From positions 1 through 6,689 of the forward strand of contig JAFTRD010000111.1 of assembly GCA_017462425.1 (NCBI GenBank): DNA of 6,689 nucleotides, in the 5' to 3' direction. Of this stretch, positions 1 through 6,124 are shown piece by piece. The notes beneath the pieces were generated by a model that was given only the letters and a program-made list of their open reading frames with translations, was not told where the DNA came from and did not search any database. The stretch is from Clostridia bacterium (GTDB lineage Bacteria > Bacillota_A > Clostridia > Christensenellales > Borkfalkiaceae). Position numbers and translations under genes: made by a program. Position 1 is the first letter of the stretch. Each line of letters begins with the position of its first letter.

Positions 1-1751
1 TTATCGAAATTCCCACCAACCGCAAGGTGCAGCGTGTAGACGAGCCCGATATGGTTTATTCCACTGAATCCGCTAAAAAGAAGGCAATCGTCAAGGAAAT
101 TATGTCACGCCATGAAAAGGGTCAGCCCGTGCTTGTGGGTACAACCTCGGTCGACAAATCCGAAGAAATTTCCAGACTTTTGCGTCACAACGGCGTTCCT
201 CACAACATTTTAAACGCTAAAAACCACGAGCGTGAAGCGGAAATCGTAGCGCAGGCAGGCCGTCTTGGCGCCGTTACCATTTCCACGAACATGGCAGGCC
301 GTGGTACGGATATTTTGCTCGGTGGTAACCCCGAGTACCTGGCGAAGAAAAGATTGCGTGAAGAGAACGTAGAGCACGACTTAATCGAGCAGGCAACCAG
401 CTTTGCCGAGCTCCCTCCCGAAATAGAAGAAATCCGTGAGCGCTATAACAAGTGGTACGCCGAATACAAAGCGCAGACCGATAAGGAAAAGGAAGACGTT
501 ATTACTGCCGGCGGTCTTTGCATTATCGGTACCGAGCGTCACGAATCCCGCCGTATCGACAACCAGCTCCGTGGCCGTGCAGGCCGTCAGGGCGACGTGG
601 GTCTTTCCGTATTCTTCCTGTCTTTGGAAGACGATCTGGTCAAGCGTTTCGGCGGCGAATCCATGAAGCGTATTTACGAAATTTTCAAAGTGGATGAAGA
701 TACCTGTTTACAGTCGAAAATGGTAAGTAAAGGTATAGCCAACGCACAGAAGGTTATCGAAGGCAAAAACTTCGGTATTCGAAAGAACGTTCTCCAATAC
801 GACGAGGTTATGAACGAACAGCGTAAAATTATTTACGCCGAACGTATCAAGCTGTTAAAGGGTGAAGATGCGCACGAACAGGTGCTTAAATATATCAGAG
901 AATACGTTGAAGACACCATTAAGGGTGCAGTGAACGTCAACGAAATGCCCGAACTTTGGGACGAAGACGCTTTGAATAAGGCGCTGGAAAGACGTTTAAT
1001 CCCCGCAGGCTCCAATTATATTACCAAGGAAAAGCTGGAAAAATGGGATTACGAACTGGCGGTCGACAAAATCACCCAAAAAACTAAAAACGAATATGAA
1101 AAGAAGAAAGAAGCGTACGACAACGCCGCAGCAGAGGGCGTGTACAGACTTCCTTTCGCTCGTTTTGCCGACTGGGAACGCAGCGTTCTTTTGACGGCGG
1201 TAAACTCCAGCTGGATCGACCATATCGACGCTATGGATCAGCTCAGAAAGGGTATCGTCCTGCGTGCTTACGGTCAGAATGACCCCGTCATTGCCTATAA
1301 GGTAGAAGGTCATCAGATGTTTGAGGATATGGTATCTCGAATTCAGCGCTTTACCATCACCAGACTGTTAAAAACCGAATGGGTATTCGAGCAGCCCAAG
1401 GTACCCGAAGCCGGGGAAATGATGCCTACCTTCCATAGACCTGCGCCTGCTCCTGCTCCCAAGGCAGAACAGCCCGTTGCCGAAAAACCCGCCGCCCCCA
1501 CAGCGGAAGAAACTGCGCCGGTAGCGAAAGAATCCGCACCTAAAGCAGAGCCCGCACCCAAAGCGGAAAAACCTGCGCCCGTTTTCCCCGTGAAAGAGGA
1601 AGGAGGCGTTGTGGATATGAGCAAATTACAAACCAACATAGGGAACGGTCCTCAGCGTCCCGCAAAAGCCAAGGCAAAGATAGGTCCGAACGAACCTTGT
1701 CCTTGCGGCAGCGGTAAAAAGTACAAGAAATGCTGCGGTAAAAACAGCTAA
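1..1751 (+). CDS. secA: Preprotein translocase ATPase SecA, C-terminal part (5' end outside window)
   Basis: SecA is the cytosolic motor that pushes unfolded preproteins through the SecYEG channel using ATP. The left edge cuts the gene. The frame is already open from base 3 (IEIPTNRKVQRVDEP), so the GTG at 27 is an internal valine codon and not a start. 582 residues are visible. In order they are: the end of NBD1; NBD2 with helicase motif V (TNMAGRGTD, 285-311) and motif VI (QLRGRAGRQGD, 564-596); the scaffold and two-helix region with the hallmark IRKNVLQYDEVM and WIDHIDAMDQLR; an Ala/Pro/Lys/Glu-rich linker (about 1430-1590); and a C-terminal zinc tail CPCGSGKKYKKCC (Cys codons 1698, 1704, 1731, 1734) of the type that binds SecB or the ribosome. 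About 57 extra codons (336-506) sit in NBD2 compared with my recollection of Bacillus SecA. An intrinsic terminator follows, then prfB, the common Bacillota order. The identification is very secure. Confidence 0.98.
   Translation, partial: IEIPTNRKVQRVDEPDMVYSTESAKKKAIVKEIMSRHEKGQPVLVGTTSVDKSEEISRLLRHNGVPHNILNAKNHEREAEIVAQAGRLGAVTISTNMAGRGTDILLGGNPEYLAKKRLREENVEHDLIEQATSFAELPPEIEEIRERYNKWYAEYKAQTDKEKEDVITAGGLCIIGTERHESRRIDNQLRGRAGRQGDVGLSVFFLSLEDDLVKRFGGESMKRIYEIFKVDEDTCLQSKMVSKGIANAQKVIEGKNFGIRKNVLQYDEVMNEQRKIIYAERIKLLKGEDAHEQVLKYIREYVEDTIKGAVNVNEMPELWDEDALNKALERRLIPAGSNYITKEKLEKWDYELAVDKITQKTKNEYEKKKEAYDNAAAEGVYRLPFARFADWERSVLLTAVNSSWIDHIDAMDQLRKGIVLRAYGQNDPVIAYKVEGHQMFEDMVSRIQRFTITRLLKTEWVFEQPKVPEAGEMMPTFHRPAPAPAPKAEQPVAEKPAAPTAEETAPVAKESAPKAEPAPKAEKPAPVFPVKEEGGVVDMSKLQTNIGNGPQRPAKAKAKIGPNEPCPCGSGKKYKKCCGKNS
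1428..1587 (+). other. Low-complexity Ala/Pro/Lys/Glu linker of SecA
   Basis: This part of secA encodes a run built from loosely repeated APK, PAE and KAE units (for example PAPAPAPKAEQ and ESAPKAEPAPKAEKPAP). It tethers the helical scaffold to the zinc tail. The DNA repeats gcacc/caaagcggaa-type words imperfectly, which suggests expansion by slippage. SecA C-terminal linkers vary in sequence and length between species and are normally disordered, so the function of this stretch is probably only that of a flexible tether. Confidence 0.7.
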
Positions 1752-1763
1752 TTGTAAAAGGTG

Positions 1764-1803
1764 AAAAAAATCTCCGGAAAAATTTTCTTTTCGGAGATTT
1801 TTA
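1764..1803 (+). terminator. Intrinsic terminator after secA
   Basis: Bases 1766-1776 (AAAAATCTCCG) pair perfectly with 1792-1802 (CGGAGATTTTT). The inner bases 1777-1780 can add a G-T and three A-T pairs, leaving a loop of about seven bases. The 3' arm ends in a T run, and the 5' arm starts in an A run, so it could also act on the other strand. It begins 13 bases after the secA stop and ends 47 bases before the prfB start, so prfB probably has its own promoter or depends on readthrough. Confidence 0.8.
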
Positions 1804-1834
1804 TAACTCATTCCCGTAAAATATTTTTAACTTT

Positions 1835-1840
1835 AAAGGA
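1835..1840 (+). promoter_or_regulatory. Ribosome binding site of prfB
   Basis: AAAGGA lies 10 bases before the ATG at 1851. It decides the start: the in-frame GTG at 1761 lies upstream of the terminator hairpin and has no equivalent in RF2 proteins. Confidence 0.75.
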
Positions 1841-1850
1841 ACGTTTATTT

Positions 1851-2948
1851 ATGTTTAAAGCAGACGATTACAGATTACGCATCAAATCGCTCACCGAAAC
1901 GTTGGATGAAGCGGCGTATGCGTTGGATATAGAAAACCAGAAACTCCGCCGAGAGGAAATTTTAGCCCAGCAGCAGAAGGAAGAGGTCTGGAATAATTTA
2001 GAGCTTTCCGCCAAGCTCGGCAGAGAGCTTTCGGTGATAGAAAATAAGATTCACGTTGTAGAGGACAGCCGAAAGGCGATCACCGATGCCGCCGAAATTA
2101 TCGACCTCATTGAAGAAACGGGCGAGGAAGATTTAATCGCCGAATTGGACGAACTACTGAAAACGGCGGAAGAGGAAATTGAAGAAACCCGTATCCGTGC
2201 GCTGTTGCGTGGTAAATACGACACGTCCAATGCGCTTTTATCCCTTCATTCGGGCGCAGGCGGCACGGAGGCGTGCGACTGGACGAGCATGCTGTACAGA
2301 ATGTATTGCCGCTATTGCGAAGGTATGGGCTTTAAGGTTTTTGAACTGGACCGAGAAGCCGGTGACGAGGCGGGCATCAAGCGTGTAGACTTTCGTGTGG
2401 AAGGCGTCAACGCCTACGGATTTTTAAAAGCAGAAATGGGCGTACACCGTCTGGTGCGTATTTCCCCGTTTGACTCGAACAAGCGCCGTCATACTTCTTT
2501 TGCCTCCTTAGAGGTCATGCCGCAGGTAGAGGATAACGACGAGGTGCAGATAGACGAAAAGGAGATTCGTATCGACATCTACCATTCGGGCGGTGCAGGC
2601 GGTCAGAACGTAAACAAGGTTGCCACCGCCGTACGTATCACGCACTATCCTACGGGTATCGTGGTACAGTGTCAAAACGAGCGTTCGCAGCTGCAGAACA
2701 AGGAAATGTGCTTTGAGATGCTCCGAGCCAAGCTTTTAGAGAAGAAAATTCAGGAACGCCAGGCAGAGGACAACGCTTTAAAGGGCGACGTAAAGAAGAT
2801 CGAGTGGGGTTCACAAATCCGTTCTTACGTATTCTGTCCTTACACCATGGTCAAAGACCACCGCACGGGTTATGAAAAGGGCGACGTGCAGTCGGTTATG
2901 GACGGTGAAATTCAGGAATTTATCATCGACTATCTGAAAAAAGTTTAA
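1851..2948 (+). CDS. prfB: Peptide chain release factor 2 (RF2), encoded without a programmed frameshift
   Basis: RF2 recognises UGA and UAA in the ribosomal A site and triggers hydrolysis of peptidyl-tRNA. The protein has 365 residues, the same as E. coli RF2. The stop-codon recognition tripeptide is SPF at residues 205-207 (2463-2471), which marks RF2 rather than RF1. The catalytic GGQ is at 250-252 (2598-2606) within SGGAGGQNVNK. Both positions equal the E. coli numbering. The N-terminal domain is helical and charged, and WGSQIRSYV near the C-terminus is typical of RF2. The ATG at 1851 was chosen for its Shine-Dalgarno AAAGGA and its family-like N-terminus. The frame is open throughout: L25-D26, where E. 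coli has CUU-UGA-C, is TTG GAT here (1923-1928), so the usual RF2 autoregulatory frameshift is absent. tsaD starts 16 bases downstream, so the two are probably cotranscribed. Confidence 0.97.
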   Translation: MFKADDYRLRIKSLTETLDEAAYALDIENQKLRREEILAQQQKEEVWNNLELSAKLGRELSVIENKIHVVEDSRKAITDAAEIIDLIEETGEEDLIAELDELLKTAEEEIEETRIRALLRGKYDTSNALLSLHSGAGGTEACDWTSMLYRMYCRYCEGMGFKVFELDREAGDEAGIKRVDFRVEGVNAYGFLKAEMGVHRLVRISPFDSNKRRHTSFASLEVMPQVEDNDEVQIDEKEIRIDIYHSGGAGGQNVNKVATAVRITHYPTGIVVQCQNERSQLQNKEMCFEMLRAKLLEKKIQERQAEDNALKGDVKKIEWGSQIRSYVFCPYTMVKDHRTGYEKGDVQSVMDGEIQEFIIDYLKKV

Positions 2949-2964
2949 CGAATATAGTATTATT

Positions 2965-4011
2965 ATGTATTTTGATTCTTTGAATAAAACAATAAAAGAA
3001 GAACCTGTCATTTTGGGTATAGAATCCTCTTGCGACGAAACGGCGGCTTCAATCATCCGTGGTCGCAAAGTTCTTTCGGATGAAATCGCCTCCTCGGCAA
3101 ACGTACAGGCAATTTACGGCGGCGTCGTACCCGAAATTGCCTCCCGTGCGCACACCGACGTCATCGATTTAGTGGTCAAAAACGCCGTTCAAAAGGCTGG
3201 CTTGACCTTGCGGGATATAGACGCCGTGGCAGTTACCTACGGCGCAGGTCTTTTGGGCGCGCTGCTCGTTGGACTTTCCTACGCCAAGGCGCTCGCCTAC
3301 GGTTTGAATATACCGCTCATCGGGGTTAATCATATCCGAGGGCATCTGGCGGCGGCGTATTTGGTAGAGCCTACCTTACGCCCTCCCTTCGTAACTTTGC
3401 TTGCCAGCGGCGGACATACGGCAATTTTATACGCCGAAAGCGAGGAAAAATTTAAAATTTTGGGCGCTACGTTGGACGATGCGGCAGGGGAAGCGTTTGA
3501 TAAGGTTGCCCGTATTTTATCCTTGCCCTATCCCGGCGGCCCGAACATAGAAAATTTAGCCAAGAAAGGGCAAAACACGGTACCCATGCCCAAGATGTTG
3601 CACGGCGACGGGGGACATAACTTCTCTTACAGCGGCTTAAAAACTTCGGTCATAAACTATTGCCACACTAAGGAAATGAAAGGGGAGCCATACGATAAAG
3701 CGGACGTAGCCTGTTCTTTCCAATGCGCTGCGCTGGACGTTTTAGTGGAAAAGACCTTAAAAGCGGCAAGAGAAAAGAAAGTAACGACGATCACCGTTGG
3801 CGGCGGCGTGGCGGCAAACGGCTATCTTCGTGAAAAATTACAAACGGCGTGCGAAAAAGAAAACCTGCATCTCGTGCTACCGCCCAAACGCTACTGCACG
3901 GATAACGCAACTATGATTGCAAGCGAAGGTTTGATACAGTATAAAGCCGGTAATTTTGCGAATTTAAATTTAAACGCCAAGGCTAGTATTCCTTTGAAAT
4001 CGGGATTATAA
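2965..4011 (+). CDS. tsaD: tRNA N6-adenosine threonylcarbamoyltransferase TsaD
   Basis: TsaD (Kae1/Qri7/YgjD family, ASKHA fold) works with TsaB and TsaE to move the threonylcarbamoyl group from threonylcarbamoyl-AMP onto A37 of tRNAs that read ANN codons, giving t6A. The protein has 348 residues, a normal length. Visible signatures are GIESSCDETAA (18-28), the metal ligands H123 and H127 in NHIRGH, D313 in CTDNATMIA as the third ligand, SGGHT (148-152), the LDDAAGEAFDKVAR stretch (170-183), YPGGPNIE and GGGVAAN (279-285). All key residues are intact. The ATG at 2965 gives a 14-residue lead before the first strand, acceptable for the family, but no Shine-Dalgarno precedes it. The prfB stop is 16 bases upstream, so translation may be coupled. 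The partner genes tsaB and tsaE are not next to it. A strong hairpin follows. Confidence 0.97.
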   Translation: MYFDSLNKTIKEEPVILGIESSCDETAASIIRGRKVLSDEIASSANVQAIYGGVVPEIASRAHTDVIDLVVKNAVQKAGLTLRDIDAVAVTYGAGLLGALLVGLSYAKALAYGLNIPLIGVNHIRGHLAAAYLVEPTLRPPFVTLLASGGHTAILYAESEEKFKILGATLDDAAGEAFDKVARILSLPYPGGPNIENLAKKGQNTVPMPKMLHGDGGHNFSYSGLKTSVINYCHTKEMKGEPYDKADVACSFQCAALDVLVEKTLKAAREKKVTTITVGGGVAANGYLREKLQTACEKENLHLVLPPKRYCTDNATMIASEGLIQYKAGNFANLNLNAKASIPLKSGL

Positions 4012-4016
4012 AGAAG

Positions 4017-4047
4017 AAAAAATGCGACCCAAAAGGTCGCATTTTTT
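4017..4047. terminator. Bidirectional intrinsic terminator between tsaD and the ABC-F gene
   Basis: A perfect 13-bp stem: 4017-4029 (AAAAAATGCGACC) pairs with 4035-4047 (GGTCGCATTTTTT) around the five-base loop CAAAA. The A run on one side and the T run on the other make it work in both directions. It lies between convergent genes, starts five bases after the tsaD stop, and its distal arm overlaps two bases of the ABC-F stop codon (4046-4048). Confidence 0.93.
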
Positions 4048-4855
4048 AAATTATATTTTCATATTCTTCGTAAAGTGCGTCCGTACGGATTTTTATTTCC
4101 TCCAAGCGGTCGCATTTTTCCTTCAATAAACGGAAATCTGCCGTCACAGCGGGGTCGGCAAGCGCTGTGGAAAGGGCGGCTTGCTCCGCCTCCAGTTCGG
4201 TAATCTCCTTTTCAATCTCCCGTATCCGTTGCCGTTTTTTCGCCTCCTCCGCGCGAGCCTGTTTGCCTTTAAAGCCATCGTTGTTTTTAGCGTTATTCTC
4301 GGGCGTGGGTACGTCTTTTTTCGCCTCCGTAAGTTTTCTCTCGGCAGATAGATATTCCTCGTAGCTGCCTTTAAACTCGGTCATGCCTCTCTCGTCCAGC
4401 TTTATAATTTTATCGGCAAGCGCGCGGATAAAATATCTGTCGTGCGATACGAATAACACCGTCCCGTCAAACGCCTTTAAAGCCTCCTCCAAGCTCTCTC
4501 TTGCCGCTAAATCCAAATGGTTGGTCGGCTCGTCCAAAACCAAAAAATTCCCGTGCTCCGCCTCAAACACCGCCAACGCCAATTTTGCCCGTTCTCCGCC
4601 CGAAAGAGCGGAAACTTTTTTATCCATATCCTCGGCGGTTAATCCTGCGCGGGCAAGCGCAGCCCGTATATCCGTCTGCGAAGAGAGTACGTGTCGCCCC
4701 CACAGTTCATTCAATACGTTATTGGAAAGGTCTAAGTTATTATTCTCCTGGTCGTAATAGGCAATCTTCACCAAGCGTCCCAAGGTAATTTCCGCTCTTC
4801 CGCCCCGAACGATCTCTCTGATTAAAGTGGATTTTCCCGTACCGTTGTCGCCCAC
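4046..4855 (-). CDS. ABC-F ATPase, C-terminal reading frame (second ABC domain and C-terminal coiled coil)
   Basis: This frame holds residues 358-626 of the reconstructed protein. It contains Walker A GDNGTGKST (359-367), a Q-loop IAYYDQENNNLDL, signature LSGGERAKL (441-449), Walker B FLVLDEPTNHLD (461-472) and the switch SHDRYF (from 494). After a hydrophilic, Asn-rich spacer (PENNAKNNDGF) comes a charged coiled coil (about 557-626) rich in EIEKE and LEAEQ units, like the C-terminal extension of YdiF and Uup type ABC-F proteins. The GTG at 4855 begins inside the Walker A loop with no ribosome binding site, so it is not a real independent start; this is the tail of the upstream frame. Confidence 0.85.
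   Translation of the reverse strand: MGDNGTGKSTLIREIVRGGRAEITLGRLVKIAYYDQENNNLDLSNNVLNELWGRHVLSSQTDIRAALARAGLTAEDMDKKVSALSGGERAKLALAVFEAEHGNFLVLDEPTNHLDLAARESLEEALKAFDGTVLFVSHDRYFIRALADKIIKLDERGMTEFKGSYEEYLSAERKLTEAKKDVPTPENNAKNNDGFKGKQARAEEAKKRQRIREIEKEITELEAEQAALSTALADPAVTADFRLLKEKCDRLEEIKIRTDALYEEYENII
4430..4452. repeat. Direct repeat A, copy 1 (second ABC domain), matches 5263-5285
   Basis: 23 identical bases, containing TATCTGTCGTGCGATACGA, occur here and at 5263-5285, 833 bases apart. They encode the SHDRYF switch region in each ABC domain. Confidence 0.9.
4515..4539. repeat. Direct repeat B, copy 1 (second ABC domain), matches 5348-5372
   Basis: 25 identical bases, containing GGTTGGTCGGCTCGTCC, occur here and at 5348-5372. 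The spacing is again 833 bases. They encode LDEPTNHL of Walker B in each ABC domain. Confidence 0.9.
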
Positions 4856-5925
4856 CAGAGCGCATTTTCCCCACGCCGCACGTTGGCGTTTCCGTTGGAA
4901 AACAAGGTCTTTTCGCCTGCTTTTAAGGTCAAATTTTCCATTCTCAACACGTTCTCGTACGGTTTTTCCCCATAGGTAAAACGAAACTTGGGTGGGGGAG
5001 TTACGGCTACGGGCTTTTCAATACGCTCCATCTTTTCCAACGCCGTACGTCTACTCTGCGCCATCTTGGTCGTGGAAGCGCGCACCAAATTTCGGTCCAC
5101 GTACTCCTGCATATGCGCAATCTGTTCCTGCTGTTTTTCGTATTCCTTCCACTGGGCTGCCACCCGTTCGGCCTTTAAAATTTTATACTTGGAATAGTTT
5201 CCCTTATACTCACTCAGGCGTTTGTTTTCCAACTCCGCAGTTTTGGTAACAATCTTATCCAAAAAATATCTGTCGTGCGATACGACGAGCAGCGCCCCCT
5301 TATAAGAGGCAAGGTATTCCTCCAACCAGAAAAGGGTCTTTACGTCTAAATGGTTGGTCGGCTCGTCCAAAATTAACAAATCGGGCTGTTCCAATAAAAG
5401 CTTACAAAATTTCAGCCGAGTTTTTTCTCCGCCCGACATCGTGTGTATAACCTGGTTATACTCCTTTTCAAACCCCATACCGTTGAGCACGGTCTTAATC
5501 CGCACCTCATAGTTATACCCGTCGGTAGCGGCAATGAATTTATTTAACCGTTCGTATTTTGCGGATAGGGCAATAAATTCTTCTCCCTGTTCATTCAAAG
5601 CGGCAATTTTCAGCTCGGTTTCCCGTAAGCTTGCAATCGCCTCTTCCTCTTTTATAAAAATGGAACGCATCTCCTCAAACACCGTCTTGTTTGAATCGAA
5701 TCCGCCCGTCTGTTCCAAGTATCCAATGCGTATACCGTTTTTAATAAACACGTTTCCTTCGTCGGGTGAAAGCTGTCCCAAAATCAATTTTAAGAGCGTG
5801 GTCTTACCCTCGCCGTTTCCGCCGATCAGCCCCACTCGCTCGCCTTCGGAAACGGCAAAATTTACGTCCTCAAACAAAATTTCGCCCTGGTATCCGAACC
5901 GTATCTTTTCCAATGCCATCAACAT
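4822..5925 (-). CDS. ABC-F ATPase, N-terminal reading frame (first ABC domain and linker)
   Basis: This frame holds residues 1-353 of the reconstructed protein plus 14 out-of-frame residues before its stop. Domain 1 shows Walker A GGNGEGKTT (35-43), the Q-loop region GYLEQTGG (68-75), signature MSGGEKTRL (163-171), Walker B LLILDEPTNHLD (183-194) and the switch SHDRYF (216-221). There is no large arm-domain insertion between the Q-loop and the signature. The inter-domain linker (about 246-305) is the charged helical hairpin that contacts P-site tRNA in this family, ending in RRTALEKMERIEKP. Domain 2 then opens (NVLRMENLTL) and is cut off at RRGE353. Alone this piece would lack a second nucleotide-binding domain and probably could not form the closed ATP sandwich. 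Confidence 0.85.
   Translation of the reverse strand: MLMALEKIRFGYQGEILFEDVNFAVSEGERVGLIGGNGEGKTTLLKLILGQLSPDEGNVFIKNGIRIGYLEQTGGFDSNKTVFEEMRSIFIKEEEAIASLRETELKIAALNEQGEEFIALSAKYERLNKFIAATDGYNYEVRIKTVLNGMGFEKEYNQVIHTMSGGEKTRLKFCKLLLEQPDLLILDEPTNHLDVKTLFWLEEYLASYKGALLVVSHDRYFLDKIVTKTAELENKRLSEYKGNYSKYKILKAERVAAQWKEYEKQQEQIAHMQEYVDRNLVRASTTKMAQSRRTALEKMERIEKPVAVTPPPKFRFTYGEKPYENVLRMENLTLKAGEKTLFSNGNANVRRGENALWWATTVRENPL
4865..4868 (-). other. Frameshift site: T4 run (A4 on the coding strand), one base short
   Basis: The coding strand reads cgt ggg gaa aat gcg ctc tgg. One extra A gives ggg gaa aaa tgc gct ctg gtg ggc, i.e. GEKCALVG, matching the usual start of an ABC Walker A strand. The site is a T4 run beside a C4 run, a typical place for slippage or read error. 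No canonical X XXY YYZ slippery heptamer lies in the zero frame, so programmed frameshifting is less likely. Confidence 0.8.
5263..5285. repeat. Direct repeat A, copy 2 (first ABC domain)
   Basis: This copy is identical to 4430-4452 and lies in the switch-histidine region of the first ABC domain. Confidence 0.9.
5348..5372. repeat. Direct repeat B, copy 2 (first ABC domain)
   Basis: This copy is identical to 4515-4539 and lies in the Walker B region of the first ABC domain. Confidence 0.9.
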
Positions 5926-5935
5926 AAATAATTTT

Positions 5936-5939
5936 CTCC
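5936..5939 (-). promoter_or_regulatory. Ribosome binding site of the ABC-F gene
   Basis: The coding strand reads GGAG followed by ten bases and ATG (5925-5923). A second ATG two codons later (5919) would be 16 bases away, so the first is the better start. Confidence 0.6.
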
Positions 5940-5963
5940 GTAAATGCGTATACTTCGGTTACT

Positions 5964-6095
5964 ATGTCCCGTCTTTCCCTACAAAAAATCCGTGAATTAG
6001 AGGAACGCTTAACCTACGCCTCTCCCGCCGAATGCGCCAAGCTCACCAAAAAATTAGTAAAACTCAAAACCGAGCTTGCCTGCGGTAAAGAATAA
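5964..6095 (+). CDS. Small ORF, 43 residues, charged amphipathic helical protein of unknown function
   Basis: I do not recognise a family. The ORF starts with ATG and ends with TAA. The product begins MSRLSLQKIRELEERLTYA and continues SPAECAKLTKKLVKLKTEL before a short ACGKE tail. Leu, Ile and Val recur every three or four positions between Lys, Arg and Glu, as in a helical hairpin: two amphipathic helices joined by a YASPAE turn whose Ser-Pro looks like a helix cap. There is no signal peptide or membrane segment; the two Cys are 14 residues apart. It points away from the ABC-F gene (ATG to ATG distance about 40 bases) and towards the radical SAM gene, ending 29 bases from that gene's stop with no hairpin between. 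No Shine-Dalgarno or clear promoter is visible, so expression is uncertain. The regular, protein-like composition favours a real gene, but chance remains possible. Confidence 0.45.
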   Translation: MSRLSLQKIRELEERLTYASPAECAKLTKKLVKLKTELACGKE

Positions 6096-6124
6096 AACAA
6101 TAAAAGAATAAAAACAGACAACGC

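Larger units (their letters stand above)
4046..5925 (-). pseudogene. ABC-F family ATPase, YdiF/Uup-like, interrupted by a one-base frameshift
   Basis: ABC-F proteins are soluble twin-ATPase translation factors that bind the ribosomal E site and relieve stalled or badly positioned peptidyl-tRNA. Some relatives give antibiotic resistance, but nothing here argues for that. Two overlapping minus-strand frames (4822-5925 and 4046-4855) each carry one ABC domain. They join at 4865-4868, where the first frame reads RRGENALWW and runs to a stop inside Walker A of the second domain. Adding one T on the plus strand (an A on the coding strand) gives RRGEKCALVGDNGTGKST, a textbook continuation, and one 626-residue protein of normal ABC-F length. 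All other motifs of both domains are intact, so the lesion is either very recent or a sequencing or assembly error. The start is ATG at 5925, with GGAG ten bases upstream. The gene is convergent with tsaD and shares its terminator. Confidence 0.85.

Noticed and set aside
996..1639. Minus-strand open frames within secA (996-1313, 1343-1639)
   Set aside because: They lie antisense to strongly conserved SecA coding sequence. Their products are low-complexity (Ser/Gly/Ala repeats mirror the Ala/Pro linker) or unlike any known family.
1803..1834. Possible prfB promoter between the terminator and the ribosome binding site (TAAAAT as a -10 element)
   Set aside because: No -35 hexamer is found at 16-18 bases, and the region is AT-rich enough for such words by chance.
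1761..1850. N-terminal extension of RF2 starting at GTG 1761
   Set aside because: It is encoded by the terminator hairpin and its flank; RF2 of normal length with a good ribosome binding site starts at ATG 1851.
4855..4870. Programmed ribosomal frameshift as the main explanation for the split ABC-F gene
   Set aside because: The zero frame here (ggg gaa aat) does not give a canonical slippery heptamer, and I saw no clear downstream stimulatory hairpin. A base deletion or read error is simpler.
5940..5990. Possible minus-strand promoter for the ABC-F gene (TATACG as a -10 element)
   Set aside because: No convincing -35 element at the right distance; too weak to annotate.
5534..5995. Plus-strand 153-codon open frame antisense to the ABC-F gene start
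   Set aside because: It is a shadow of the first ABC domain on the other strand. The product is Ser/Phe/Pro-rich with no recognisable motif.
5944..6000. Plus-strand 18-codon ORF starting at ATG 5944
   Set aside because: It is very short, overlaps the longer 43-codon ORF in another frame, and has no ribosome binding site.
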